From: Thermosipho atlanticus DSM 15807 | Lineage (GTDB): Bacteria; Thermotogota; Thermotogae; Thermotogales; Fervidobacteriaceae | Direction of reading: 5' to 3' | DNA: 64,000 nt | Assembly: GCF_900129985.1 (NCBI RefSeq) | Contig: NZ_FQXN01000004.1 | Span: 148,798-212,797, forward strand | Part shown: in pieces, positions 44,315-53,302 of the stretch | How the letters are laid out: the number at the start of each line of letters is the position of its first letter | Position numbering within the stretch: the first letter of the stretch is position 1 | The notes under the pieces: generated by a model | Told to the model about the DNA's origin: nothing | The model's input: only the letters and a program-made list of their open reading frames with translations | Databases searched by the model: none | Position numbers and translations under genes: made by a program

Positions 44315-45097
44315 TTGTGAAAGATCAGGTTCTGCAGTAGTAAGTTTTTGAAGAAGTAACCCTGGAAAAGATAAAAACCTTAAAAAAGGAAATTTGTCAA
44401 AAACTTTTAAAAGTTCATATGACAAAGAAGCTACGATGGGAATAAAAATAATTCTAATTATTACTCTTTCCCAACCAGTTAAAGGTTTCCATATTCCAAA
44501 AAGACTAAATAGTAATATTGCAACAATGAGGAAGATCATTACAAAGTTAGTTCCACAACGTGGATGTATGGTTGTATACTTTTTAACATTTTCCGGTGTG
44601 AGTTTCTCTCCATGTTCATACGCATGTATTGTTTTGTGCTCTGCTCCGTGATATTGGAAAACCCTTTTAACATCTTTAAGAAAAGATATTATCCAAACAT
44701 AAAGAAGAAATAAACCAAGGCGGATAAATCCATCGACAATGGAAAATAAAAATTCGTTGTTTTTAACACCTAACATATTTGTAAGCCAAACTGGAAGAAG
44801 AATGAAAAGTCCTATTCCCATTACAACAGCAATGAGAATGGAAATAAAAGTATCAGATTTTTTCATTTCTTCTCCTGAAGAAATTTCTGCTGATCTATCA
44901 AGTGCTTTCATTCCATAGTAGAGGGAGTAATACAAGCTAAAAAATCCCCTTAAAAATGGTATTTTTAGATACTTGGTTTTTTTAATTTTACCGAGTTCTT
45001 CGGTTACTATTTCCCCTTTTTTATCTCTAACAGCTATTGCAACCTTTTTGCCCATCATGAGGACACCTTCGATTATTGCTTGTCCACCAACTTTCAT
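44216..45097 (-). CDS. DUF1385 membrane protein (YqhQ-like)
   Basis: A 293-residue protein starting KVGGQAIIEGVLMMG, the DUF1385 signature, with four to five helices. YHGAEHKTIHAYEHGE and TTIHPRCGTNF contain conserved His/Glu/Cys residues that look metal-binding. The last 33 residues are acidic and are encoded opposite the end of the WecA-like gene. GGAGGTAG ribosome site. Family function is unknown. Confidence 0.9.
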   Translation of the reverse strand: MKVGGQAIIEGVLMMGKKVAIAVRDKKGEIVTEELGKIKKTKYLKIPFLRGFFSLYYSLYYGMKALDRSAEISSGEEMKKSDTFISILIAVVMGIGLFILLPVWLTNMLGVKNNEFLFSIVDGFIRLGLFLLYVWIISFLKDVKRVFQYHGAEHKTIHAYEHGEKLTPENVKKYTTIHPRCGTNFVMIFLIVAILLFSLFGIWKPLTGWERVIIRIIFIPIVASLSYELLKVFDKFPFLRFLSFPGLLLQKLTTAEPDLSQLEVAIASLNFALEDEQGKTNEDVEENSVEFMG

Positions 45098-45116
45098 GTT
45101 TCTACCTCCTAAAATA

Positions 45117-45137
45117 AAGGGTGCTTAAAGCACCCAT
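45117..45137 (-). terminator. Terminator after spoVS and the small ORF
   Basis: On the minus strand GGGTGC-TTTAA-GCACCC is followed by TTTATTTT, between the end of the small ORF at 45141 and the DUF1385 ribosome site. Confidence 0.65.
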
Positions 45138-45140
45138 ATA

Positions 45141-45260
45141 TTAAAATATTAAAGTTTTGTTGTTTTCCACTAATAACAGAAAACCGGCGAAATTTTCTTC
45201 ATCTTTTTGTTTTTCTCTTTCGCCTATAGTTACATAATCTCTAAAATAGAAATACACCAT
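45141..45260 (-). CDS. Candidate 39-residue small protein downstream of spoVS
   Basis: An ATG-TAA frame of 40 codons encodes a charged, amphipathic peptide (FRDYVTIGEREKQKDEENF followed by AGFLLLVENNKTLIF). It begins 21 nt after the spoVS stop on the same strand and ends 4 nt before a terminator, which fits a real second gene. The ribosome site is weak (GGGATAGTGAG, rather far upstream). No family recognised; chance cannot be excluded. Confidence 0.4.
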   Translation of the reverse strand: MVYFYFRDYVTIGEREKQKDEENFAGFLLLVENNKTLIF

Positions 45261-45281
45261 TCAATAACTCACTATCCCGTA

Positions 45282-45557
45282 TTACTCAGCTTTCTTTGTA
45301 GTAAGATATACCTTGAAAGAAATACCTGTTCTTGTTTCTCCATCAATCTCTACTTCAATAAAACCTGGTACTGCAAAGAGATCTTTTCCGTCTTCAGACA
45401 AGAACCTTCTTGCTACCGCAAGCGCTTTTGATGCTTGATTGACAGCTCCTGCCCCTATTGCTTGGATTTCAAGTTTTTCGTTTTTGGTAAGAGAACCTAC
45501 AATCGCTCCTGCAACTTTGTTGGGGTTTGATTTTGAGCTGACTTTCAAAGTTTCCAT
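45282..45557 (-). CDS. spoVS: Stage V sporulation protein S (SpoVS) homologue
   Basis: A 91-residue Alba-like protein with ETLKVSSKSNPNKVAGAI, EIQAIGAGAVNQASKALAVA and FAVPGFIEVEIDGETRTGI, the nearly invariant SpoVS sequence. In sporulating Firmicutes it affects coat and septation timing; in thermophilic non-sporulators its role is unknown, probably nucleic-acid binding. AAGGAGGATGG precedes the ATG. Confidence 0.96.
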   Translation of the reverse strand: METLKVSSKSNPNKVAGAIVGSLTKNEKLEIQAIGAGAVNQASKALAVARRFLSEDGKDLFAVPGFIEVEIDGETRTGISFKVYLTTKKAE

Positions 45558-45804
45558 ATATATACCATCCTCCTTGTAGAAAAAATTAATATGACTGTTA
45601 ATATGGGTAATAATATTTTAACATATAATTATAAAAAAACAAAATTTTATTGAATTTGTCTTTTTAAAGTCATATAAAAATATTAATGTTTCAAAACAAC
45701 TTCTAAAATTCTAGGATTTAAATAAGGAAATGTTGAAAATAAGTAAAAACAGTTAAATTGAGATATGTAGATGTTATTAGGTATGAAAAAAAGTTGTTGA
45801 AAAA
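45558..45804. other. Intergenic AT-rich DNA upstream of spoVS
   Basis: About 250 bases between spoVS and the GH65 terminator. The minus strand should hold the spoVS promoter near 45600-45640, where TATAAT-like AT-rich hexamers are too common to choose one. No ORF or hairpin is seen apart from the terminator at 45805. Confidence 0.5.
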
Positions 45805-45831
45805 TAATCTCCACCACGATGGTGGAGATTA
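45805..45831 (-). terminator. Terminator of the alpha-glucoside operon
   Basis: TAATCTCCACCA/TGGTGGAGATTA around a CGA loop; on the minus strand it is followed by TTTTTC. It lies 18 nt beyond the GH65 stop. Confidence 0.9.
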
Positions 45832-45848
45832 CTACAAAAAATTTGTAA

Positions 45849-48044
45849 TTACTTTAGATAAGGAATTTTAGTAATTTTTACATTTTGATTTGTTATAAAA
45901 ACATTGTAGATATTTTCTTTGAATATTATCTTGTAGCTCATAGATTTCCAGTGTTTTGGAAGCCATGGATGAAATGAAAGTGTGTCATTTTCAATTCTCA
46001 TCCCACCAAATCCGAATATTGCCGCTTGCCATGTTCCTCCAGCACTTGCAGCATGAATTCCATGTTCCGTGTTACCTTGGTTGTTTTCCAGATCTACAAG
46101 GGCTGTTCTCATAAAGTGTTGATATGCCTTTTCATGATTTCCAATAGTTAAACCAAGAATTGCATAGATACTTGGACTAAGTGATGATTTGTGCATAGTC
46201 CTTTGTTCGTAATATTCATAGTTAACTTTTTTAGTGATATCATCGAATTCTTGGGGTAGCACAAACATTGCCATGATAACGTCGGGTTGTTTTATTAACT
46301 GGTAGTTATTGAGATTTGATAGATCAACTCCTTTGGGCCATACTGGCATATTTTTTTCATCAAATTCTGTAATCTTTTTATCTTCCAAATTAAAATAACC
46401 TTCAAATTGCTCAATTAAATGGGATTTTTTATCCCAAGGAATGTACAGTTTATTAGCTACTTCCTTCCAATGTTTAATTTCTTTTTCCGTTAATCCAACT
46501 TTTTTAATTGTTTTTTCATATTCTTTTGGATAGTTATTTTTTACAAAATTTGTATATTCTATAGCTTTTAATATATTCCATTTTGCAAGAAAATTAGTAT
46601 AAAAGTTGTTATTTACATGTTCATGGAATTCATCTGGCCCAATTACGTTATTTATCTCATACCGCTCTTTTTTAGAGTTAAACTCTACCCTACTGCTCCA
46701 AAATCTCGCTGTTTCAAGTAATATTTCAAAACCATAGTTTAAGAAAAAATCCCAGTCATTAGTTGCTTTTAGATATTCGACTATTGCAACTGCTACATCT
46801 GCTGTTATATGGTATTCTATGTCTCCCGTCCAAATTCTCACTTTATTACCGTAATAGTCTTCACCCCATTTTGGTGTTTCTTCTTCACCTGTATCAGCAG
46901 ATTCCCACGGGTATTGTGCTCCTTTATATCCATTTTTTCTTGCGTTATTAATTGCAGCTTGTAATGTGTGATATCTATACATCAACATTGCTCTAGCAGC
47001 TTTTGGATATACGTAAATATAAAATGGAAGCATATAGATTTCTGTGTCCCAGAATACGTGTCCTTTATATCCTTCGCCATGTAAACCTTTTGCCGCTATA
47101 CTTACTTTCTCATCGTCTGGATTTCCCATGGATAATAATACGAAGATGTTGAATCTTAAAGCTTTATCCGCTTTTTCATCACCTTCAATATCTATATTTG
47201 CTATCTTCCAGAGTCTTTCAAGTTCTTTTTTGTGTTCATCAAAAAGTTTTTCAAAACCCATATCTTTTGCTTTGTTCAATTCTTTTAAGTTTTCAGTAAA
47301 TAGATTTTCAATTTCTCTATTCGATATGATACTTGTATAAACGGTGACTGAAAATTTTTCGCCTTTTTTGGGGAATATTTCCACAGTTTGGGTAATAGAG
47401 TCATCTAAATCTTTTGAGATTTTGTTACCTCTACAGTCTAAAAATGATATTATTGACACTTTGTAATGTGATTCTCTCGTATGTGCTTCTGTGTAAATAT
47501 AATCATTACTAACTTTTGTATTTTTAAGTTTGTAATGCTTTACCTTTTCTGCGGGATTCTTCTTTGAATTTTTTGTTGTTCCATCGATAAAGTGTTCAAT
47601 GTATATCTTTTCGTCATAATTTTCGGGGGTAATTTCGTATTTTGCTAGTGCAAGGTTTCTTTTCTTAAAACTTAAAAATTTTATTCCTCGTATTATAGTT
47701 ATGCGTCCTTTTTTATCTTTAACTTTTAAATATCTATAAATAGCTGCTTCTTTCATATTTAAATGTCTTTTGTAATCAAGAATCTCACATTCAAGGGGAT
47801 TTAAAAATTCATTACCAATGTAGATTCTAAGTCCCCAGAAATATGGTAAATTTACAAGTTCCTTTACTTGTGCTTCAGATTTATCAAAAATGCCTGCAAC
47901 ATATGTACCAGGAGTTTCAGCTTCAAAAAGTTCTTCGTGAGTTCCCCTAACTCCAATCTTTCCATTTGCGAGTGTGAATATAGTTTCTTTAACGTTATTA
48001 ACTTCGAATTTTGTGTCTTCAATTATCCATTTATTTGCCGTCAT
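45849..48044 (-). CDS. GH65 alpha-glucoside phosphorylase (trehalose/kojibiose/maltose type)
   Basis: A 731-residue inverting phosphorylase releasing beta-glucose-1-phosphate. FWDTEIYMLPFY and RYHTL (about 333-360), GYKGAQYPWESADTGEEETP, and the general-acid motif GPDEFHEHVNNNFYTN (about 469-484) are present. HAASAGGTWQAA near the end is also conserved. Beta-phosphoglucomutase directly upstream completes the pathway to glucose-6-phosphate. The ATG at 48044 is favoured because GAGGAGG lies 7 nt upstream. The exact disaccharide cannot be read; kojibiose or trehalose are the leading options. Confidence 0.9.
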   Translation of the reverse strand: MTANKWIIEDTKFEVNNVKETIFTLANGKIGVRGTHEELFEAETPGTYVAGIFDKSEAQVKELVNLPYFWGLRIYIGNEFLNPLECEILDYKRHLNMKEAAIYRYLKVKDKKGRITIIRGIKFLSFKKRNLALAKYEITPENYDEKIYIEHFIDGTTKNSKKNPAEKVKHYKLKNTKVSNDYIYTEAHTRESHYKVSIISFLDCRGNKISKDLDDSITQTVEIFPKKGEKFSVTVYTSIISNREIENLFTENLKELNKAKDMGFEKLFDEHKKELERLWKIANIDIEGDEKADKALRFNIFVLLSMGNPDDEKVSIAAKGLHGEGYKGHVFWDTEIYMLPFYIYVYPKAARAMLMYRYHTLQAAINNARKNGYKGAQYPWESADTGEEETPKWGEDYYGNKVRIWTGDIEYHITADVAVAIVEYLKATNDWDFFLNYGFEILLETARFWSSRVEFNSKKERYEINNVIGPDEFHEHVNNNFYTNFLAKWNILKAIEYTNFVKNNYPKEYEKTIKKVGLTEKEIKHWKEVANKLYIPWDKKSHLIEQFEGYFNLEDKKITEFDEKNMPVWPKGVDLSNLNNYQLIKQPDVIMAMFVLPQEFDDITKKVNYEYYEQRTMHKSSLSPSIYAILGLTIGNHEKAYQHFMRTALVDLENNQGNTEHGIHAASAGGTWQAAIFGFGGMRIENDTLSFHPWLPKHWKSMSYKIIFKENIYNVFITNQNVKITKIPYLK

Positions 48045-48702
48045 GTTCATCCTCCTCAGAGCAAAGTTTTTTCAGAAAATCAATGGTTATTTCATTTAAA
48101 GATGAAACAACAACATTTGCGTGTGAAAGCTCACTTTCATTACCGTGCCTTGCTATTCCAATTGTCTTCATACCTGCGTTGTTGCCTGCTTTAACTCCTT
48201 CAATGGAGTCTTCCACAACTATACAATTAGAATTTTTAACATTCAATCTTTCTGCTGCTATTTGAAAGATTTCTGGGTTAGGTTTTCCTTTTTTAAAATC
48301 ATAGCCCGTTACAATAGCGTCGAATATGTTTAATATTCCAATATTTTCGAGTATGACTTTTGTATTTTTACTAGAAGAAGCAACTGCAATTTTTATATTG
48401 TTTTCTTTTAGCAATTTAATTAGTTTTAGCGTATCTTCAAATACCTTTGGAGGTTCTTTTTCGACAAGTTCAAGAAAGTAATTTTGTTTTTCTTCAGCCA
48501 TCTTTACCAATTCTTCTTTATTTACTCCAACTGCTACAGATGCGATACCATCCAGTCTTGGTTTTCCATCAACTTTTTCTTTGTAAGTTTGAAAATCAAA
48601 GTTGTAACCATGTTTTTCAAACATCTTTTTCCATGCTTTGAAGTGAAGAGGAACAGTATCAGTTATTACTCCATCCATATCGAATATAACGGCTTCAAGC
48701 AT
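48031..48702 (-). CDS. pgmB: Beta-phosphoglucomutase (HAD superfamily)
   Basis: A 223-residue HAD enzyme: DxD motif FDMDGVITDT (7-16), the helical cap with the conserved GKPRLDGI segment, VASSSKNTKVIL, KGKPNPEIFQIAAERL and VVEDSIEGVKAG. It converts the beta-glucose-1-phosphate made by GH65 phosphorylases. It overlaps the GH65 gene by 14 nt, so the two are translated together. Confidence 0.93.
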   Translation of the reverse strand: MLEAVIFDMDGVITDTVPLHFKAWKKMFEKHGYNFDFQTYKEKVDGKPRLDGIASVAVGVNKEELVKMAEEKQNYFLELVEKEPPKVFEDTLKLIKLLKENNIKIAVASSSKNTKVILENIGILNIFDAIVTGYDFKKGKPNPEIFQIAAERLNVKNSNCIVVEDSIEGVKAGNNAGMKTIGIARHGNESELSHANVVVSSLNEITIDFLKKLCSEEDEHDGK

Positions 48703-48715
48703 TTATATTCCTCCT

Positions 48716-49609
48716 TTATCCTTTTACAGCTGATAATTTTCCAGTTTCAACAAATTGTTTTTGGAATGAAAGGAAAATAATGATCATGGGGATAGTCATT
48801 AATATTGTTGCAGCCATCATATATTGCCAGAATGTATAATACGATGTTTTAAAAAAGTTAAGCCCCATGGTTAATGTATACATTTCTTTAGTGGAAGTCA
48901 TTATTAACGGCCACATAAAATCATTCCAAGCACCAAGAAATGTGTAGATTGAAAGAGCAGTAATTGCAGGTTTTGCATTTGGTAGAACAATTTTAAAGAA
49001 AGACTTAAAAATACCTGCTCCGTCAATTACCGCAGCCTCTTCGAGTTCTTTAGGGAAGTTTAAGAAAAACTGTCTCATGAGGAATAGACCAAAGACACTT
49101 GTAAGTTTTGGAATAATTAAACCTGGATATGTGTTAACAAGGCCAAATTTTACCATGAGGTTGTATTGGGGTATCATGGTTACTTGAAAAGGAACCATCA
49201 TAGTTGCAAGAAAAAGTGTAAACCACACGTTTTTAAAGGGAAACTTTAGCCTTGCAAATGCATATCCACCAAGGGTATCAAGCAAAACATTTCCAATTGT
49301 AAGAATAGAAGCATAAATAACGGTATTTAAAAACCATCTAGAATAATATGGAACTACTTCGAAAATTTTCTTGTAATTTTCAAAAGTGGCATCTACACCA
49401 AATACCTTTGGAGGTATTCTAAATAAATTTATCTCAGGTGGCCACTTCATTATATCCACTCCAAATTTTTCACCCGTTACTGGGTCCACACCGTTAAGAG
49501 GTGTAATTGAAACCAAAAATGCCCATACAAACGGGAACAGCGAAACAAGTGCGTATATGATAAGCACGGTATATGAAATAACCAGTGAAATTTTTATTTT
49601 TCTTCTCAT
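48716..49609 (-). CDS. Sugar ABC transporter permease (MalG type) of the alpha-glucoside cluster
   Basis: A 297-residue permease with six helices. A periplasmic loop of about 60 residues follows helix 1; the EAA loop is KELEEAAVIDGAGIFKSFF (about 200-218); it ends VETGKLSAVKG, the usual CUT1 C-terminus. 12 nt separates it from the upstream permease. No ATPase gene is present in the operon. Confidence 0.92.
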   Translation of the reverse strand: MRRKIKISLVISYTVLIIYALVSLFPFVWAFLVSITPLNGVDPVTGEKFGVDIMKWPPEINLFRIPPKVFGVDATFENYKKIFEVVPYYSRWFLNTVIYASILTIGNVLLDTLGGYAFARLKFPFKNVWFTLFLATMMVPFQVTMIPQYNLMVKFGLVNTYPGLIIPKLTSVFGLFLMRQFFLNFPKELEEAAVIDGAGIFKSFFKIVLPNAKPAITALSIYTFLGAWNDFMWPLIMTSTKEMYTLTMGLNFFKTSYYTFWQYMMAATILMTIPMIIIFLSFQKQFVETGKLSAVKG

Positions 49610-49620
49610 TTTTTTTCACC

Positions 49621-50772
49621 TCAATAAGTTTCCTTTACTAATTTTCTTTGGATAAATGTTAAAAGTAGTATTATTACGAACAGAACGAGGGATAAAGCGG
49701 AAGCATATCCCATATTTCCATATTCGAATGCATTTTTGTAAATATAGAAAGATATGGTTATATTTCTCATATTTTTAATTAAAAAGTATATCTGGTCAAA
49801 AACTTGCATACAACCAATAGTACCCATAGTTGCAACAAAGAGAATTTGAGGTCTAAGTAATGGCAGAATTATCTTCCAGAATATTTTATTTGGTGTTGCA
49901 CCGTCAATTCGTGCTGCTTCATAAATAGAATTTGGAATATCTTGAAGACCAGCAAGAAAGGTAATCATAAAGTATCCTGCTGTTGTCCAGATATTCATAA
50001 GCATAACTGCAGGGAGAGCCGTGTTTGGGTTTTCGAGCCACGCAATTGGTTGAAAACCAAAATATCCCAATAGACGGTTTAGAACACCAGGTTTTGAATA
50101 AATCATCCAAAAAATCATAGAAATAGCAGCAGATGAAGTTATAGAAGGTATAAAGAATGTGACCTTAAAAAATTTCACTCCTCTTATCTTTGAATTTGCT
50201 GCTACTGCTAAAACTAAAGCTAGGAATGTTTGAACAGGTACAACAATTATAGTGTAGAAAAATGTGTTAAAGAGAGAAATTTTGAAATATTGATCGTTAA
50301 ACATTTTTTTAAAATTATCAAGTCCTAAAAAGTTTGGAATATACCTTCTAAAGTATTTTGCACCAGTTTTTAGATACTCTGCCATGAATTGAGATAATTT
50401 CATTTCCTTGTTTAATTTTCCATCGACAAAATCTTTTAATAGCTTTTGCGTGTCAAAATTTTCCAAAACAATTTTCTCTTTGTTTTCGTCGAGGTTTACA
50501 CCAACGTCGTATTTTATAAACGAAAGGAGATCAAAGTAATCTTTTATCTCGTCCACCGATGAGACATCACTTTGAAAAACGCCCAAATGAAATTCAAGGG
50601 CTTCTTGAGGGTTAAACTTTGTTTCGAGATTTCTAGCATTAAGTGGATTGTAATCTGTAAAACTATAATAGAATGCCGCAAAAATTGGATAAATTGTAAA
50701 AATAATAACTGTTAGAATAATAGGTAAAGAAAAAATATAGCCAGCAACTGCTTCTTTAGTTTTTCTTATCAT
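49621..50772 (-). CDS. Sugar ABC transporter permease (MalF type) with a long periplasmic insert
   Basis: A 383-residue permease. Helix 1 (GYIFSLPIILTVIIFTIYPIF in part) is followed by a soluble insert of about 115 residues (ARNLETKFNPQEALEFHLG to FMAEYLKTGAKYFRRYIP), as in MalF-type subunits with a P2-like loop. Six more helices and an EAA loop (SIYEAARIDGATPNKIFW) follow. The insert may contact the binding protein at 50830. Confidence 0.92.
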   Translation of the reverse strand: MIRKTKEAVAGYIFSLPIILTVIIFTIYPIFAAFYYSFTDYNPLNARNLETKFNPQEALEFHLGVFQSDVSSVDEIKDYFDLLSFIKYDVGVNLDENKEKIVLENFDTQKLLKDFVDGKLNKEMKLSQFMAEYLKTGAKYFRRYIPNFLGLDNFKKMFNDQYFKISLFNTFFYTIIVVPVQTFLALVLAVAANSKIRGVKFFKVTFFIPSITSSAAISMIFWMIYSKPGVLNRLLGYFGFQPIAWLENPNTALPAVMLMNIWTTAGYFMITFLAGLQDIPNSIYEAARIDGATPNKIFWKIILPLLRPQILFVATMGTIGCMQVFDQIYFLIKNMRNITISFYIYKNAFEYGNMGYASALSLVLFVIILLLTFIQRKLVKETY

Positions 50773-50787
50773 ATAGCACCTCCGAAA

Positions 50788-50816
50788 AAGGAGGGGAAGA
50801 ATGTTCTCCCCTCCAG
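50788..50816 (-). terminator. Hairpin after the alpha-glucoside binding protein gene
   Basis: GGAGGGGA and TCCCCTCC arms flank a short loop; on the minus strand CTTCCCCTCC is followed by TTTTTC. It lies 14 nt beyond the binding-protein stop and before the first permease, so it likely acts as a partial terminator. Confidence 0.75.
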
Positions 50817-50829
50817 CATACCAAAGTTA

Positions 50830-52044
50830 TTATTTTCCGCTTACCCAATCAAGGTAGTTTTCTTTAATTTGTTTTAAAGCTTCATCTAAAGTAATCTTTC
50901 CATAGAATAAATCTTTTAATCTAGAATTGATTTGATCGTTGGCAACTGAGAATATACCAGTTGGTGTAGGAACTCTCCATGGATATGCATATTCTGCACC
51001 CTTGTAGAAAGGAACTTTAATAGGATCGGTATCTTTGGCAGCTATATCTTTTCTGGATGCTAGGACTCCTGCTCTTTTGACAAATATTTCTTGTCCTCTT
51101 GTGACAAGGAATTTTAATACTTCCCATGCTTCGCTTTTGTGTGGTGTGCTCCTGTTAATTGACCAGGAAACAGTGTAGACCATGGTTGATTTTTTAATAA
51201 GGCTCGGCATTTCAACTACACCGATTTTCTTGTAAACATCAGGATAGGAACCTTTTAAGAAACCGAGTGTCCATGGTCCCGTCATTGCCATGGCTACTTT
51301 TTCTTTTCCCAATGCTTCACCTATCCAACCTGCTCCCACTTGTTGAGGTTCAACAGCTACCTTATACTTTGTAACCATGTCAATGTAGAACTTAATTCCA
51401 AATCTTGAAGCTGGTGTATCAAGGGCTGTATTCAAATTTTCATCAACGAGTTTTCCACCTGCTCCAAGGATGAATGGAATGACTCTGTTAAAGTCGGCAG
51501 CTAATACTAACGGTGTTTCAAACCCTTTTCTCTTTAATTGTAGTGCCTTGTCAAGGAGATCAAACCATGTGTCATCATTTGTTGGATATGGTACACCGTA
51601 CTTGTCAAATATTTCCTTGTTATAGTATAGAGCGAGGGTGGAGAAGTCTTTTGCGATACCATATACTCTGTTGTTGAATTTGAAAGCTTCAACAAGAGGT
51701 TCGAAATATGCACTTAAATCGAAGTTATCTTTTTTGATGAAAATATCTAAAGGCAAAAGTACGTTTTTCCCAGCAAGTTCTTCAAAAAAGTAAACATCAA
51801 CGTAGAAAATATCCGGTGCTGTTCCAGCGGAAAGTCTTGTTTTAAGGGTTTCAAGATAATTTCCAGGAATGGGTTCCCAATTTATTTGTATATCTTTATG
51901 TGTTGCGTTAAATTCATCAACGGCAGCTTTTATAGCAGCTTCTTCATCTGGATTTCCTGGCCAACCGGAAATAGTTATAGTAGTTACAGAAAACGCCATC
52001 GAAACTATTAACACAGTTAAAAATACCAAAAATACCTTTTTCAT
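50830..52044 (-). CDS. Sugar-binding protein of the alpha-glucoside ABC importer
   Basis: A 404-residue family 1 solute-binding protein with a signal peptide (KKVFLVFLTVLIVSMAFS). Typical motifs are TLKTRLSAGTAPDIFYVDVYF (shown by LSAGTAPDIFYV), ALYYNKEIFDKYGVPYP and KVAMAMTGPWTLGFLK. GGAGGGGTTAGT is the ribosome site. A LacI-type operator lies 24 bp upstream at 52068. The ligand is probably the disaccharide cleaved by the GH65 enzyme. Confidence 0.92.
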   Translation of the reverse strand: MKKVFLVFLTVLIVSMAFSVTTITISGWPGNPDEEAAIKAAVDEFNATHKDIQINWEPIPGNYLETLKTRLSAGTAPDIFYVDVYFFEELAGKNVLLPLDIFIKKDNFDLSAYFEPLVEAFKFNNRVYGIAKDFSTLALYYNKEIFDKYGVPYPTNDDTWFDLLDKALQLKRKGFETPLVLAADFNRVIPFILGAGGKLVDENLNTALDTPASRFGIKFYIDMVTKYKVAVEPQQVGAGWIGEALGKEKVAMAMTGPWTLGFLKGSYPDVYKKIGVVEMPSLIKKSTMVYTVSWSINRSTPHKSEAWEVLKFLVTRGQEIFVKRAGVLASRKDIAAKDTDPIKVPFYKGAEYAYPWRVPTPTGIFSVANDQINSRLKDLFYGKITLDEALKQIKENYLDWVSGK

Positions 52045-52067
52045 ACTAACCCCTCCTTTTGAAAGTG

Positions 52068-52081
52068 TGAAATCGATTACA
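52068..52081 (-). promoter_or_regulatory. LacI-type operator upstream of the alpha-glucoside importer genes
   Basis: TGAAATCGATTACA differs at one position from the perfect palindrome at 53091-53104. The central CG pair inside an AT-rich palindrome is typical for LacI-family sites. It lies in the 61-bp gap between lacI and the binding-protein gene. Confidence 0.75.
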
Positions 52082-52105
52082 TTCTTTAAAAAGAAAAAAC
52101 AAAAA

Positions 52106-53074
52106 CTATTTTTTGAATTTTAAAGTGCTTTCTCTTGCTGAGATTTCAACTGGAAGTAGCATGCTTTTTACTTTTTCTTTGTTGATAATTTTGTGTAGCA
52201 TTTTTGCAGCATTAAATCCTACATCGAAGATTTTCTGGTTAATAGATGTTATTCCAAGTATTTTTGATGATGGTAAATCATCAAAACCAATGAGTGGTTT
52301 TTCGATATTTTTTTCTTTCATATAGTTGAAAACACCGTAAGCCATTAAATCGGAGGCACAGAAGATTCCGTCGTATTTTTCAAGTTTTGCTTTCTTTGCT
52401 ATCATATAACCGGATTCTTTGGAAAAATCACCGTACTTTATTGTTATTTCAACGTTGAATTTTTCTTTTGCCTTTAGTACCCCAGTAAGTCTTTGTTCAG
52501 TTACAACTGGTCCTTTACTTCCGCTTATATAAAGTATTTTTTTACAACCTATTTCAACTAAGTGTTCTACTCCTAAGTATCCACCTTGCTCGTTATCAGG
52601 ATCAATATAAATGAAATTATTCTTTTTGTTTCGACCTATAACTACGTATGGAAAGTTGATTGAATTAAGATATTCTATTCTTTCATCATCTTCCCTTAAA
52701 TCGGTAATAATGAAACCACTCACTAGTTTACTTTTTATAAGTTTTTTGTAATGTAATAGGTTGTTTCTAGTATCACAAGAATCCAGCACAAGTTTCAAAT
52801 CGTGGTGAAAAAGATATTCAAGAGCTCCACTTAGAAATGGATTAGTATATGAATCTTCGGTTGAAAGGGAGTTTCTCAATAAAAGTATTCCAATGATATT
52901 TGATTGTCTTTTTCTGAGACTTTTTGCAAAATGATCGGGTTCATATTTGTATTCTTCGATTATTTTTAATATTTTTTCCCTTGTCTCAGGTCTAACTTTT
53001 GGTGAGTTGTTTATAACCCTTGATACAGTTGCAACAGACACTCCAGCTATTTTTGCAATATCTTTTATTTTCAA
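52106..53074 (-). CDS. LacI-family transcriptional regulator of the alpha-glucoside cluster
   Basis: A 322-residue regulator. The N-terminal HTH and hinge (KIKDIAKIAGVSVATVSRVI, then NNSPKVRPETREKI) and the periplasmic-binding-like domain (NIIGILLLRNSLS, ITDLREDDERI, GFDDLPSSKILGITSINQ) are clear. The TTG at 53074 lies 7 nt after GGGGGAA; a frame open to 53137 crosses the operator and is rejected. It presumably binds the palindromes at 53091 and 52068 and is released by a sugar. Confidence 0.93.
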   Translation of the reverse strand: MKIKDIAKIAGVSVATVSRVINNSPKVRPETREKILKIIEEYKYEPDHFAKSLRKRQSNIIGILLLRNSLSTEDSYTNPFLSGALEYLFHHDLKLVLDSCDTRNNLLHYKKLIKSKLVSGFIITDLREDDERIEYLNSINFPYVVIGRNKKNNFIYIDPDNEQGGYLGVEHLVEIGCKKILYISGSKGPVVTEQRLTGVLKAKEKFNVEITIKYGDFSKESGYMIAKKAKLEKYDGIFCASDLMAYGVFNYMKEKNIEKPLIGFDDLPSSKILGITSINQKIFDVGFNAAKMLHKIINKEKVKSMLLPVEISARESTLKFKK

Positions 53075-53090
53075 AAAAATTCCCCCTTGA

Positions 53091-53104
53091 TGTAATCGAT
53101 TACA
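53091..53104 (-). promoter_or_regulatory. Perfect LacI-type operator in front of the regulator gene
   Basis: TGTAATCGATTACA is a perfect 14-bp palindrome 17 bp upstream of the lacI start codon. With its near copy at 52068 it suggests autoregulation plus control of the sugar genes. Confidence 0.8.
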
Positions 53105-53261
53105 CAGACATGCTATCAAAAATCTTTTTGAATACAAAATTCTATTTAATGCGGTTATTTAGAATTATCTATTTTATCTTGAATTTAATTTAAAAATTCT
53201 TTAATCTTTGAAAAATTTCGTGGTTTTTTAAAAGACACATTACCTAAATTAAAAGTGTAAC

Positions 53262-53291
53262 TTGACTGAATACTATATATTGTTATATACT
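53262..53291 (+). promoter_or_regulatory. nrdDG promoter
   Basis: TTGACT (53262-53267) and TATACT (53286-53291) are separated by 18 bp. NrdR box 1 fills the spacer. The start codon is 61 bp beyond the -10. Confidence 0.7.
53270..53285 (+). promoter_or_regulatory. NrdR box 1
   Basis: The core CTATATATTG (53273-53282) fits the published NrdR core CwAtATaTwG exactly. It lies between the -35 and -10 of the nrdD promoter. Confidence 0.75.
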
Positions 53292-53302
53292 ATTACTACA
53301 AT

